A stretch of 64,000 nucleotides of DNA from Zhihengliuella sp. GTDB lineage: Bacteria > Actinomycetota > Actinomycetes > Actinomycetales > Micrococcaceae. Where the stretch lies: positions 1-64,000 of the forward strand of contig NZ_JAPSJL010000006.1 in assembly GCF_031178195.1 (NCBI RefSeq), written 5' to 3'. The notes beneath the pieces are model-generated. The model was given only the letters and a program-made list of their open reading frames with translations, ran no database searches and was not told the DNA's origin. The translations under genes and the position numbers were made by a program. Position 1 is the first letter of the stretch. Every line of letters begins with the position of its first letter. Below are positions 1 through 9,064 of the stretch, in pieces.

Positions 1-1
1 T

Positions 2-2038
2 GTGGTGGTCCGGGAGCTTCTCGCGGAGACGGCCGAGGCGGTCTGCGAAGGTCCGTGGGATCCGGGGCCGGCGGCCCGGCTGGTGCACCTGCTCGAGGGC
101 GTGGGCCGGGGCACGGACTTCGGGCGGGTCCTCGGGGCGCGGGTCGCCGAGGAGGCCGATCTCGCCGGGGCCGGTGCCGGCGGGACGGGCCGGGGATTGT
201 CGGAGTTCAAGAGCACCGCGGACTGGTACCGGCACGCCGAACGCGTCACGACCACCGAGACGAACCGGCGCCTGAACCTGGCCGGGTCGTTGCTGCCCCG
301 CCGTGCGCTCACTGGTGAGGCGTTGGTGCCGAGGTACCCGCATCTGGGTGAGGCTGCTGCTGCCGGGGAGGTCTCCGCGGAGGCCGCGGTGATCGCGGTG
401 CGCTGCCTGGACCGGGTGGCCCCGCGGGCCGTCCAGCTCGGCCCGGACGCGGTGCGGATGTGGGAGGCGATGGAGGAGAACCTCGCGCAGGCGGCCCGGC
501 GTTTCGATCCGCGCACTGTCGAGGCCGTGGCCCAGCAGTGGGAGGTCGCGATCGACCAGGACGGCCTCGAGCCCTCCGCGGCGGTCAAGCAGTCCCAGCA
601 GGGACTGTTCTACAAGGGCCGGCGGCAGGGATTGCACCGGTTCCATCTGAACGTCACGACCGCGCAGTTCGAGATCCTCCGCACCGTCACCGGCGCCGCC
701 ACCAACCCCCGCACCAACAACGACATCAACGACGAGGCGACCGGAGCGAAGGGATCTGCCGCCGGCGGGCCCGCCGCCGATACGGACCGGCCGGGAGCAG
801 ACGGCCCGCTCTCCGGCGTGGCCGCCGACGGGCGGGACGGGCCGGGAGCAGACGGACCGCTATCCGGCGCGGCCGCCGATGCGGGCCCTATTGGCTCCGT
901 GGCCGGCGGGGCGGGAACGGACGCCGGTGGCGGCGTGGACGCCAACGGAGACGAGCACGAGCACGAGCACGAGCACGAGAAGGATCATGGCGACTTCGCG
1001 GCCGCCACGGAGAAGACGGCCCGGACGGGCACGAGGAGCGGCGTCGGCGTCGACGCCAACGGACACGAGCACGGGCGTGAGCACGAGCGCGAGAAGGATC
1101 ATGGCGGTTCCGCGGCCGGCGGGGCGGGAACGACCGCCGGCGGCGGCATCGCCGCCGGCGCTGGCCCTGATCCCGGTCCGGGTCCCGGTGCTTCGGCGGT
1201 TCCGGTGGCGTTCCTGCCCGAGCCCGGGGCCGCGCTCGCGGATGAGCGGTCGCGGGCGCAGCAGGAGCTCGACGGGATCCTCGCCGCCCTGAACATCGCG
1301 TTGGCCACGGACCGGCTGCCCTCCACCGGCGGCCAGCGCCCCGTCGTCATGGTCACCATCGACCACCAGACCCTGCTGCACCAGACGAACGGAACCGATG
1401 CATCCAGCGGCCCGCACGACCAGACGGCCAGTCCTCCAGGGCACTCCGATCGGCCCGGAGGGCCCGGCCGGTCGGCACACCCACCGGGTGGCCGGGACGA
1501 CGGCCCCCTGGGAGGCCTACCGGATGAGCCGTCGGGTGGTTCGTCGTGGCGGCTGCCCCTCAGCCGGGGCGTCTACACGCCGATGATGCCGCCGGCGCAG
1601 CTGCGGGAACTGGCCTGCGACGCGGCGGTGCTGCCGGCCGTGCTCGGCGACCAGGGCCAGGTCCTGGACCTCGGACGCGCCCAACGGACCTTCACTGCCG
1701 CCCAACGCCGCGCCCTGACCATCCGCGACCGGGGCTGCACGTTCCCCGGCTGCACGGTCCCGGCGACCTGGTGCGAGGCCCACCACGTCATCCCCTGGCA
1801 CCAAGGCGGGACCACCGACCTGTCCAACGGGGCCCTGTGCTGCCTGTTCCACCACACCCTGGCCGACAACAGCACCTGGGACATCGACACCAGCACCGGC
1901 ATCCCACTCTGGAGGCCACCGGCGACCGTCGACCCGCAGAGACCCCTGATGCGCAACCCCTACTTCCACCCCGAAACGGCCGACCAGACAGCACTCCTGC
2001 CGCTCGACCCACCCGAACCGACACCCATCCCCTTCTAG
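2..2038 (+). CDS. DUF222 / HNH endonuclease domain protein, 5' end possibly cut by window edge
   Basis: The reading frame is open from the first bases of the window, so the GTG at position 2 may be internal and the N-terminus incomplete. The first 240 or so residues resemble DUF222 (13E12-type) proteins. A C-terminal HNH module at about residues 575-625 shows paired Cys, EAHH and a later HH (RDRGCTFPGC, CEAHHVIPWH, CLFHH), which fits a zinc-stabilised HNH nuclease fold. Between the two lies a roughly 270-residue low-complexity linker rich in Gly, Ala and Asp, with two His/Glu stretches (EHEHEHEH). These proteins are abundant, often multicopy, in actinobacteria. Their biological role is not settled, and I infer only a nuclease-like fold. 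There is no neighbouring mobile element to support transposition. Confidence 0.85.
   Translation: MVVRELLAETAEAVCEGPWDPGPAARLVHLLEGVGRGTDFGRVLGARVAEEADLAGAGAGGTGRGLSEFKSTADWYRHAERVTTTETNRRLNLAGSLLPRRALTGEALVPRYPHLGEAAAAGEVSAEAAVIAVRCLDRVAPRAVQLGPDAVRMWEAMEENLAQAARRFDPRTVEAVAQQWEVAIDQDGLEPSAAVKQSQQGLFYKGRRQGLHRFHLNVTTAQFEILRTVTGAATNPRTNNDINDEATGAKGSAAGGPAADTDRPGADGPLSGVAADGRDGPGADGPLSGAAADAGPIGSVAGGAGTDAGGGVDANGDEHEHEHEHEKDHGDFAAATEKTARTGTRSGVGVDANGHEHGREHEREKDHGGSAAGGAGTTAGGGIAAGAGPDPGPGPGASAVPVAFLPEPGAALADERSRAQQELDGILAALNIALATDRLPSTGGQRPVVMVTIDHQTLLHQTNGTDASSGPHDQTASPPGHSDRPGGPGRSAHPPGGRDDGPLGGLPDEPSGGSSWRLPLSRGVYTPMMPPAQLRELACDAAVLPAVLGDQGQVLDLGRAQRTFTAAQRRALTIRDRGCTFPGCTVPATWCEAHHVIPWHQGGTTDLSNGALCCLFHHTLADNSTWDIDTSTGIPLWRPPATVDPQRPLMRNPYFHPETADQTALLPLDPPEPTPIPF
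791..1104 (+). repeat. In-frame tandem duplications coding the HNH protein linker
   Basis: Two adjacent 51-bp copies (791-841 and 842-892) encode the repeated GADGPLSG segment. Further on, matching blocks recur 114 bp apart: gacgccaacgga at 938 and 1052, and gagaaggatcatgg at 977 and 1091. Both periods are multiples of three, so the frame is kept. The first His/Glu block (from about 951) is itself a run of cgagca hexamers. Confidence 0.8.
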
Positions 2039-2158
2039 GCAGTGGGGCGCCATCGCGACATCGTTGGTCCAGTCACACTCAGGATTCACTACCCGGCTGA
2101 AACAGCCGACCGCGAACAAGGCGCCTCGTTCGTGCGACGGGTCCGAACGTGGAGTTGA

Positions 2159-4453
2159 ATGGAGCGTATGACCGATACCGCAGGCACGGCCCCTAGGGCC
2201 GCAGCAGACCCGACCGAGCCGGCACCGAGCAACTCCGCGCTCGCGACAGCAGCACCGCACCGCCCGACGCCGCCCGTGGCCCGGAAGGCGCCAGTGGAGC
2301 GCAACCATCACGGGGACACATTCGTCGATGATTACGAGTGGCTCCGCGATAAGGAGGATCCGGAGGTCGTCGCTCACTTGAAATCAGAGAACGACTACGC
2401 CGAGGCCGTCACGGTCGGACAGCAGCCACTGCGGGACGCGATCTTCAATGAGATCAAGGTCCGGACCGAGGAAACCGATCTCTCCGTGCCCTCCCGCAAG
2501 CGCGGCTGGTGGTACTTCGTGCGCACGGAGGAAGGCCAGCAGTACCCGGTCCACTGCCGCGTGGCGGCCCAGGAGACAGGCGACCTGGCCGCCGATTGGA
2601 CTCCCCCGACGATCGAGCCCGGAGAGCCCTTCGCCGGTGAACAGATCCTCCTCGACGGCAACGCCGAGGCCGAGGGGCAGCCCTTCTTCTCGCTGGGCGG
2701 TATGGCCGTCTCGGAGGATGGGCACCTGCTGGCGTACGCCGTCGACAACGCCGGGGACGAACGGTTCACGCTGCGGATCAAGGACCTGCGGACCGGAGAC
2801 TTGCTACCCGACATCGTGGAGAACGTGTTCTACGGACTGGCGTTCTCGCCCGACGGTCGACGTGTCTACTACACGGTCGTCGACGACTCGTGGCGTCCGC
2901 ACCAGATCAAGGTCCACGTCCTCGGCACCGATGCGGCGGCAGACGTTGTGCTGTTCGAGGAGGACGATCCGGGCATGTGGACCGGCTTCGATGTCTCCCC
3001 CGACCGCACCGAGCTGGTGATCGGCGTCGGGAACTCCGAGTACTCGGAGTCGCTCTCGCTCGATATGACCGACAACGAGGCGAAGCCGCGGCTGCTCCTC
3101 TCCCGCGAGGCGCGGGTCCTCCACAGCATGGATCCCATCAGCCTGAACGGCGAGCGACACTATGTGGTGACCCACAACCGGGGCCCGGCCACGGACGACG
3201 CCGTCAACAACATGGTCTCCCTGGTCCCCTCCGTCGAGTTCGAGAAGCCGTTCGTCGAGCAGACATGGCAGACCGTCGTGGAGCACCGCGACGACGTCAA
3301 GGTCGAGGGCACCGCCGTGACCCGCACGCACCTGATCGTCTCGGTGCGCAAGGACACGACCGAGCGCGTCCAGATCCTGCCGCTCTCCGGGCTGGGGACC
3401 CCCGAGCAGACCGAACCCGTGGAGCCGGAGTTCGACGAGGCGCTGTACACCTGCGCCCTCGCCGGGGCCGAGTTCGAGTCGCCGGTCATCCGGTTGGTCT
3501 ACACGTCCTTCCTCACCCCGTCGTCCGTCTACGACTACGTTCTCGCCAGCGGTGCCCTGGAGCTTCGGAAGGAGACGACGGTCCACCACTACGACCGCGC
3601 TCAGTACGTCGCCGAGCGGGACTGGGCCACGGCTGCCGACGGCACGCGGATCCCGATCACAGTCATCCGCCACCGCTCGGTCCAGCCGGACGGCACCAAT
3701 CCGGCGCTCGTCTACGGCTACGGCAGCTACGAGATCAGCATGGACCCCGCCTTCGGGATTCCGCGGCTCAGCGTGCTGGACCGGGGCGTGGTCTTCGTGA
3801 TCGCGCATGTGCGCGGCGGCGGCGAGCTGGGGCGCCGGTGGTACGAGGACGGAAAGAAGCTCGCGAAGAAGCACTCGTTCACGGACTTCGTTTCGGTCAC
3901 GGAGCACGTGATCGAGCGCGGCTGGGCCGCACCGGATCGCATCGCGGCCATGGGTGGATCCGCTGGTGGCCTGCTGATGGGGGCCGTGGTGAACCTCGCC
4001 CCGCAGCTCTACCGGGCCGTGGTCGCCCAAGTCCCCTTCGTGGATGCGCTCACGTCCATCCTTGATCCGGAGCTGCCGCTCTCCGCACTCGAATGGGAGG
4101 AGTGGGGCAATCCGATCGAAGACCGCGAGGTCTACGAGTACATGAAGTCCTACTCGCCCTACGAGAACATCGCACCAGTGCCGTACCCACGGATCGCCGC
4201 CGTGACGAGCTTCAATGACACGCGCGTCCTCTACGTCGAACCGGCCAAGTGGGTGCAGAAGCTCCGCGACGTCACGACCGGCGACGAGCCGATCGTCATG
4301 AAGATCGAGATGGACGGCGGACATGGCGGCGCCTCCGGCCGCTACGAAGGCTGGAAAGACCGCGCCTGGGACTACGCGTTCGTGCTCGACGCGCTCGGCG
4401 CCGTCGAACGGGTGGCGGAGGTCGAACCGCTGGACGGCGCTCGCGTCCGATAG
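2159..4453 (+). CDS. ptrB: Oligopeptidase B-type S9 serine peptidase
   Basis: This is a 764-residue S9A peptidase. The N-terminal part (about 45-450) would form the beta-propeller and the C-terminal part the alpha/beta-hydrolase. The catalytic triad is visible: Ser601 in GGSAGG, Asp687 in FNDTR and His722 in GGHGG. The segment after the serine (QVPFVDALTSILD, LEWEEWGNP) is typical of oligopeptidase B, which cuts short peptides after Arg/Lys in the cytoplasm. An ATG nine bases downstream (2168) is an equally possible start; both have a short GGAG-type ribosome site. The gene appears monocistronic and ends at a strong stem-loop facing the convergent DUF3100 gene. Sure of the family; substrate specificity is inferred. 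Confidence 0.93.
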   Translation: MERMTDTAGTAPRAAADPTEPAPSNSALATAAPHRPTPPVARKAPVERNHHGDTFVDDYEWLRDKEDPEVVAHLKSENDYAEAVTVGQQPLRDAIFNEIKVRTEETDLSVPSRKRGWWYFVRTEEGQQYPVHCRVAAQETGDLAADWTPPTIEPGEPFAGEQILLDGNAEAEGQPFFSLGGMAVSEDGHLLAYAVDNAGDERFTLRIKDLRTGDLLPDIVENVFYGLAFSPDGRRVYYTVVDDSWRPHQIKVHVLGTDAAADVVLFEEDDPGMWTGFDVSPDRTELVIGVGNSEYSESLSLDMTDNEAKPRLLLSREARVLHSMDPISLNGERHYVVTHNRGPATDDAVNNMVSLVPSVEFEKPFVEQTWQTVVEHRDDVKVEGTAVTRTHLIVSVRKDTTERVQILPLSGLGTPEQTEPVEPEFDEALYTCALAGAEFESPVIRLVYTSFLTPSSVYDYVLASGALELRKETTVHHYDRAQYVAERDWATAADGTRIPITVIRHRSVQPDGTNPALVYGYGSYEISMDPAFGIPRLSVLDRGVVFVIAHVRGGGELGRRWYEDGKKLAKKHSFTDFVSVTEHVIERGWAAPDRIAAMGGSAGGLLMGAVVNLAPQLYRAVVAQVPFVDALTSILDPELPLSALEWEEWGNPIEDREVYEYMKSYSPYENIAPVPYPRIAAVTSFNDTRVLYVEPAKWVQKLRDVTTGDEPIVMKIEMDGGHGGASGRYEGWKDRAWDYAFVLDALGAVERVAEVEPLDGARVR

Positions 4454-4502
4454 GAGCGGCCCGAACGTACGAGCTGGACCCGGCAGGGTTCCCCGGACGC
4501 GG

Positions 4503-4541
4503 AAGCGGCCCGGCGGCACGTGAGGTGCCGCCGGGCCGCTT
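4503..4541. terminator. Bidirectional stem-loop terminator between ptrB and the DUF3100 gene
   Basis: A perfect 17-bp stem (AAGCGGCCCGGCGGCAC and its complement) closes a 5-base loop, GTGAG. The A/T ends of the stem give a short T-run on each strand, and it lies between two convergent genes, so it can serve both. Confidence 0.85.
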
Positions 4542-4568
4542 GCCTGCGGGGTAAGGGGCAGGCGACCC

Positions 4569-5963
4569 TCAGAGGTTGATGACGCTCTCCGCCAGGAGGA
4601 CGGCTGCGATGAAGGTCGACGAGAACGTCACCATGGCGACGATCACGATCTTCCAGTTCAGCGTCTTCAGTGCCTTGACATCCCGTCCGAGGTTCAGACC
4701 CAGGAGGGCGATCGAGGCGAGGCCGACGAACAGCGCGTCCAGGTGCTGGGTGGCTGCGATGACGGTCGGTGCCGTGGGCATGAATGGTGCGGACACGAGC
4801 GTGGCCAGCGCCAGGACCCAGACGCTCGGCGGCACCGAGCGGAACTTCCGGGCCAGCACGAACGCCACGGCGGTCAGTGCCCCGAGGATGATGATGCCCC
4901 CGGCGTCGGCCCAGCTGATGCTCCTGGTGCCGACGAAGTTGAGGAGGAGGCCCACGGCCAGCGTGACGGCGAAGGCGAAGACCCAGGTCCTCGGCGTCAT
5001 CCTCACTTCCGGGTCTGCCACTACCGCCGTCACGTCGACGTCTTGATCGCGCTGGCGGGCGGCAGCCCCCCGCTTGCTCCGCACGCTGCGGCCCTCGTCG
5101 TCCCGGCCGAAGACCTTCGCCCAGAACTTGTACAGCCGCTGCGCCAGCGGCAGCGAGAGGAACACGCCCGCGTAGAAGCCGACCAGGTTGGTGACGAGGT
5201 TCGACAGCGCGGCGAGGGCCAGGATCTCCGTGGCGCTCTCCGGGTAGAGGATCGACAGGGCCGCGACGCCGCCCATCATCATCGATCCGGATCCGAGGCC
5301 GAGTCCGAGCGCCAGGGAACGGGGGTCGAAGATGCCTGTTCCACCGAGCAGGCCCGCCAGCAGGGAGACGAAGACGGCGCCGAACACGCTGCCCAGCAGC
5401 CAGACAGAGAACACGCCGCGGTAGATCGGGTGCTTCACGCCGAACTTCTGCAGTGCGTAGGCGAGGTAGGACTCGCGGTCGATGGCCCACGTGGCACCGA
5501 TCGCGACGCGTCCGAGCCCCAGGCCCACGGCCACCGGCAGCGCGAGGAGCACGGTACCGAAGATGTGGCCGACTTCCTGGAGCAGGATGGCCGGGCCGAT
5601 GTCGGTCAGCTGGCTGAGAGCCGGGCCCACGTTCACGCCCAGCGCGGCCAAGAAGAGGACGATGCTGATGTCGAGCAGCACGGAGGAGACGGCGCGGCTC
5701 TGGCCGGAGAGAGGCTTGAGCCGCTGCACGCCGATGATCGCACCCAGCAGGACGGCCCACAGGATCGGCATGAGGACGATCGCCGCATTCCCGACCTCGA
5801 TCTTGTGCGTTCCGAGCATGATCGCCACGACGCAGATCGCGGTCGATAGGAAGATCATTCCCGTCCACTGCCGTGCCCTGGGTGTGAACAGGTCCGACCC
5901 GGTGGACACGGGTTCGTCGACGGCGGTCGCCGCGTCCACCTTGCTGGTGGATTGGTTCTCCAT
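4569..5963 (-). CDS. DUF3100 family integral membrane protein, putative transporter
   Basis: This 464-residue protein has about ten hydrophobic segments, a short cytoplasmic N-terminus and a charged loop around residues 290-320 (RSVRSKRGAAARQRDQD). The first half carries the glycine-rich stretch GLGLGLGSGSMMMGG characteristic of DUF3100 proteins. No biochemical function is established for the family, but the layout is that of a secondary transporter. The gene is divergent from an amidohydrolase gene, and the shared promoter region holds two copies of the putative GntR operator, so it is probably the uptake system of the surrounding catabolic island. The ATG start is preceded by GAGAGGC. The family call is good; the transported substrate is unknown. 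Confidence 0.8.
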   Translation of the reverse strand: MENQSTSKVDAATAVDEPVSTGSDLFTPRARQWTGMIFLSTAICVVAIMLGTHKIEVGNAAIVLMPILWAVLLGAIIGVQRLKPLSGQSRAVSSVLLDISIVLFLAALGVNVGPALSQLTDIGPAILLQEVGHIFGTVLLALPVAVGLGLGRVAIGATWAIDRESYLAYALQKFGVKHPIYRGVFSVWLLGSVFGAVFVSLLAGLLGGTGIFDPRSLALGLGLGSGSMMMGGVAALSILYPESATEILALAALSNLVTNLVGFYAGVFLSLPLAQRLYKFWAKVFGRDDEGRSVRSKRGAAARQRDQDVDVTAVVADPEVRMTPRTWVFAFAVTLAVGLLLNFVGTRSISWADAGGIIILGALTAVAFVLARKFRSVPPSVWVLALATLVSAPFMPTAPTVIAATQHLDALFVGLASIALLGLNLGRDVKALKTLNWKIVIVAMVTFSSTFIAAVLLAESVINL

Positions 5964-6010
5964 AGTCTTGCCTCTCGCAGATATTGGTCGTCGTCAACCA
6001 ACGCTCTCAA

Positions 6011-6022
6011 TTTGGTATACAC
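6011..6022 (+). promoter_or_regulatory. Putative GntR operator, site 1
   Basis: TTTGGTATACAC, 48 bases upstream of the DUF3100 start codon. It matches the full palindrome found at 10827-10840 in its left half and centre. Three other promoters in this island carry the same motif. Confidence 0.65.
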
Positions 6023-6130
6023 GAGTGTAAGCTGGATCACGCCACCCAACAAGGGACGGTGTCACATGTTTCGCCTTCTTTGGCAGGGGATGCGAGAGGT
6101 CCACGGGGTCACAGGCGGCACCGGAGCAAA

Positions 6131-6142
6131 TTTGGCATACAG
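6131..6142 (+). promoter_or_regulatory. Putative GntR operator, site 2
   Basis: TTTGGCATACAG, ending 12 bases before the GGAGGA ribosome site of the downstream amidohydrolase gene, a position suited to repression. It reads as the same TTTGGYATRC core as sites 1 and 4. Confidence 0.65.
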
Positions 6143-6163
6143 AAGTTCAGGCTTGGAGGAATC

Positions 6164-7660
6164 TTGATCACGCAGCTCAGCGCACGGTACATACTCGGAT
6201 TCGACGGGACACGACACGTGCTGATCACCGACGGGCACGTCGTCGTCGAGGACGACAAGGTCCTGTACGTCGGCACCGACTACGACGACCCCGTCGACGA
6301 GCGTCGAGACTACGGGCAGAGCCTGATCATGCCCGGCCTGATCGACCTCGACGCATTGACCGACATCGATCACATGATCATCGACTCCTGGCCCACACCG
6401 GAGACGGCGCCCGGCCTGCAGTGGTCCCGGGACTACTTCGAGAACCGCCGCCACGACGTCTTCACCCCCGAGCAGCGCCAGGCCGTCCGCAGGTTCGCCC
6501 TCGCCCAGCTGGCCCTCCACGGCGTCACCACCTACATGCCGATCGCCTCGGAGATCCACAGCACGTGGGCGGAGACGTTCGACGAGCTCGCCGGCATGAC
6601 CGAGACCAGCCTGCAGATCGGGCTGCGCGGTTTCCTCGGACCGGCCTACCGTTCCGGCATCAACGTCACCGACGACGACGGCGAGCGCGTGGTCCTCTTC
6701 GACGAGGAGGAGGGCCACCGGGGCCTGGCCGACGCGCTGCGCTTCCTCGACTATGCGGCGGAGCTCGACCACCCACTGGTCACCGGGGTGCTGCTCCCCT
6801 GCCGCATCGAGACGCTCTCGGACGAGCTCATGCGCGCCACGGCGCGCGCCGCCGTCGAACGGGATGCGCTGGTCCGCCTGCATTGCCTGCAGTCACCCGC
6901 GGAGGATGGCTTCCTGGCGGAGCGGGTCGGCCGCACGACGTTGGAGCAGTTGGTCGACACGGGGCTCCTCGACGCGCGGCTCCTGGTCCCGCACGGCATC
7001 GTCATCGATGCCCTGGAGCCCGGGGCCGCCGCGGACGACGGACCCCTGGGCGTCCTGGCCCGGAACGACGTGAGCATCATTCACTGCCCGCTGACGAGTT
7101 TCCACTACTCCAAGGCCCTCCGGTCCTTCGATGCCTTCAAGGCGGCCGGAGTCAACATGTGCCTGGGCACCGACTCCTTCCCGCCGGACCTCATCAAGGG
7201 CATCGACGTCGGAACGCACCTGGCCCGGCTCGTCGAGGAGCGGCTGGACGCCGGCCGGATCTCCGATTTCTTCGATGCCGCGACCCTCGGCGGCGCAGCA
7301 GCGCTCGGACGCCCCGATCTGGGGCGGATCGCCCCGGGTGCGCAGGCCGACCTGACGATCGCCTCGCTGACGGACTTCCGCGACGGTGCGGTCGAGGACC
7401 CGCTGCGCACGCTGATCCTCAACGGCTCGGCCCGCAACGTCACCGACACCTTCGTCGCCGGACAGCCAGTGGTCGTCGACGGCGGGCTGCCCGGCATCGA
7501 CCTGGAGGAGCTGCGGGCCGAGGGGCAGGCGCTCTTCGACCAGATGGTCGCCGCCTACTCCGAACGCGACTACCGCCGGCGCGGCACGGAGGAGCTGTTC
7601 CCCGCCACCTACCCGGCCGCGCAGTCAGCGGAGGTTGCCACCGAGCTGGCGAATTCCTGA
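6164..7660 (+). CDS. Amidohydrolase-superfamily protein (chlorohydrolase-like) with altered metal site
   Basis: The best start is the TTG at 6164, four bases after GGAGG (6155-6159); this gives 498 residues beginning LITQLSARYILG. The order of elements fits the AtzA/TrzN-type amidohydrolase fold: an N-terminal beta-sandwich strand, PGLIDLDALTDIDH, a long helical insert, LHCLQ, VPHGIVI, GTDSF, and a C-terminal sandwich ending in IAPGAQADLTIASL. The usual HxH metal motif after PG(F/L)ID is replaced by LDALTD. The later His (in RLHCLQ and VPHG) and Asp (GTDS) positions are kept. It may therefore bind metal differently or not be a hydrolase. It opens the right arm of the island, under its own operator (site 2). 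Confidence 0.8.
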   Translation: MITQLSARYILGFDGTRHVLITDGHVVVEDDKVLYVGTDYDDPVDERRDYGQSLIMPGLIDLDALTDIDHMIIDSWPTPETAPGLQWSRDYFENRRHDVFTPEQRQAVRRFALAQLALHGVTTYMPIASEIHSTWAETFDELAGMTETSLQIGLRGFLGPAYRSGINVTDDDGERVVLFDEEEGHRGLADALRFLDYAAELDHPLVTGVLLPCRIETLSDELMRATARAAVERDALVRLHCLQSPAEDGFLAERVGRTTLEQLVDTGLLDARLLVPHGIVIDALEPGAAADDGPLGVLARNDVSIIHCPLTSFHYSKALRSFDAFKAAGVNMCLGTDSFPPDLIKGIDVGTHLARLVEERLDAGRISDFFDAATLGGAAALGRPDLGRIAPGAQADLTIASLTDFRDGAVEDPLRTLILNGSARNVTDTFVAGQPVVVDGGLPGIDLEELRAEGQALFDQMVAAYSERDYRRRGTEELFPATYPAAQSAEVATELANS

Positions 7661-7683
7661 CGGCCGGCCGACGGCCCGACGAG

Positions 7684-7725
7684 AACGAGGCGGCACCGGA
7701 TCGATCGATCCGGTGCCGCCTCGTT
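7684..7725. terminator. Perfect palindromic terminator between two amidohydrolase genes
   Basis: A 42-base perfect palindrome: 19-bp arms (AACGAGGCGGCACCGGATC and complement) around GATC, followed on the plus strand by TTCGTTTCGT. It separates convergent genes and can act on both strands. Confidence 0.85.
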
Positions 7726-7757
7726 TCGTTTCGTGCGGTGCGGCTGCGTCGCCGGGC

Positions 7758-8981
7758 TCAGTAGCTCTCGGCGACGGAGAGAACCTTCAATCCGTCCGCG
7801 ACCACCCGGCCGTCGTGGATCACGGTGCGGTCGGTGCCGCGGTCCATGACGGTGGAGGCGATGGTCTCGCCGTCGACCAGCACCAGGTCCGCGCGGTCGC
7901 CGACGGCGACGCCGGGCCGGTCCGACAGTGACGCCAGGCGCGGGACGTCGTGGCTCATGATGGACGCGCCGCCGATGGTCGCGATGGCCAGTGCGTGCCC
8001 GATCAGCTCGTCCCGGCGGAAGCCGTTGACGAAGGCCAGCTGCCACGTGCGGTCGAGGAGATCGCAGTTGCCGTAGGGGCTCCAGTAGTCGCGCTGGCCG
8101 TCCTCGCCCAAGCCGATCCGGACGCCGGCGCGCGTCAGCTCGGCGATCGGGAGGTGATCGGTGATGCTCGGCGCCACCGTGGTCCACGAGATGTCCAGCT
8201 CGGCGAAGAGCTCGACCAGCCGGCGCGTCGTCGCCTCGTCGACGCCGCCGAGCCCGAACGCGTGGGAGATGTTGACCTTGCCCTGCATCCCCAGGGCGCG
8301 GGTGCGCTCGGCGATCAGCTCGGTGGAGAACACGCCCATCGTGCCCATCTCGTGGAGGTGGATGTCCACCTCCACCTGATGCTTCTCCGCCAGGGCGAAG
8401 ACGGTGTCGAGGTGGCGAGCGGGGTCGCGGTCCAACTGGCACGGGTCGATCCCGCCCATGACGTCGGCGCCGGCCCGGAGCGCGTCATCGAGGTATTTCT
8501 CGGTTCCGGGCTCCCGGAAGATGCCGGCCTGGGGGAAGACCATGACCTGCACGTCGGCCTCGCTCGCGAACTTCTCCTTCGCCGCGACGACCGCCTCGTA
8601 CTTCTCGAGCCTGCAGTCGACGTCGACCTGCGCGAAGGTGCGCACCCGGGTGGCGCCCCGCGCGATCATGCGCTCCAGGGTGCCCGCCACGCGCTCGGGC
8701 AGATCGATCTCCGCGTGGCGCCAGTTCTCCCGGTCGTTCATCATCATGGTCCAGACTCCGGGCCCGCCCGTGTGCTCGCGGAACGGCAGCCCGATTCGCG
8801 TCGAGTCGAGATGGACGTGCACATCCGAGAAGGAGGGGATCAGGATGCGTCCGCGGCCCTCGACGTCGGATGGACCGAGCTCCCGGGCCGGATCATGGGC
8901 GGTGACTGCCGTGATGCGGTCGCCCTCGAGGAGGACGTCACTGGCTTCTCCGGCCCACGGCCGGACATTACTGATGAGCAT
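7758..8981 (-). CDS. Cytosine-deaminase-like amidohydrolase (CodA type)
   Basis: A 407-residue metal-dependent hydrolase with the complete ligand series. HVHLD follows PSFSD at about residue 54, then HLHE, SHAFGLG and GEDGQRDYWSPYG. The last motif corresponds to the acidic residue plus W/Y-P-x-G seen in CodA-type deaminases. The length and C-terminal sandwich (GDRADLVLVDG) are standard for the group. The probable reaction is hydrolytic deamination or ring opening of an N-heterocycle, but the substrate cannot be read from sequence. The promoter carries operator site 3, 38-50 bases upstream of the start codon. It shares the island with a second, atypical amidohydrolase and an ornithine-cyclodeaminase-family enzyme, which suggests successive steps of one pathway. 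Confidence 0.87.
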   Translation of the reverse strand: MLISNVRPWAGEASDVLLEGDRITAVTAHDPARELGPSDVEGRGRILIPSFSDVHVHLDSTRIGLPFREHTGGPGVWTMMMNDRENWRHAEIDLPERVAGTLERMIARGATRVRTFAQVDVDCRLEKYEAVVAAKEKFASEADVQVMVFPQAGIFREPGTEKYLDDALRAGADVMGGIDPCQLDRDPARHLDTVFALAEKHQVEVDIHLHEMGTMGVFSTELIAERTRALGMQGKVNISHAFGLGGVDEATTRRLVELFAELDISWTTVAPSITDHLPIAELTRAGVRIGLGEDGQRDYWSPYGNCDLLDRTWQLAFVNGFRRDELIGHALAIATIGGASIMSHDVPRLASLSDRPGVAVGDRADLVLVDGETIASTVMDRGTDRTVIHDGRVVADGLKVLSVAESY

Positions 8982-9018
8982 GGGCTTCCTCCCGAAACGT
9001 GATGTGGGCGACGTGAGA

Positions 9019-9031
9019 ACTGTATACCAGA
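9019..9031 (-). promoter_or_regulatory. Putative GntR operator, site 3
   Basis: On the minus strand it reads CTGGTATACAGTT, centred about 44 bases upstream of the cytosine-deaminase-like gene. It keeps the TGGTATAC core of the other three sites. Confidence 0.6.
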
Positions 9032-9064
9032 CGCACTGGTTGTCAGGGTCGCTCCCGGCGCGGC

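Noticed and set aside
2-2038. The HNH protein as a homing endonuclease, intein or mobile element
   Set aside because: It has the DUF222 layout common in actinobacterial chromosomes. No inverted repeats, target duplication or interrupted host gene could be seen.
5984-6001. TTGGT and ACCAA arms near the DUF3100 start as a fifth GntR site
   Set aside because: The spacing and centre differ from the TTTGGYATRCCAAA sites and the central GTATAC is absent.
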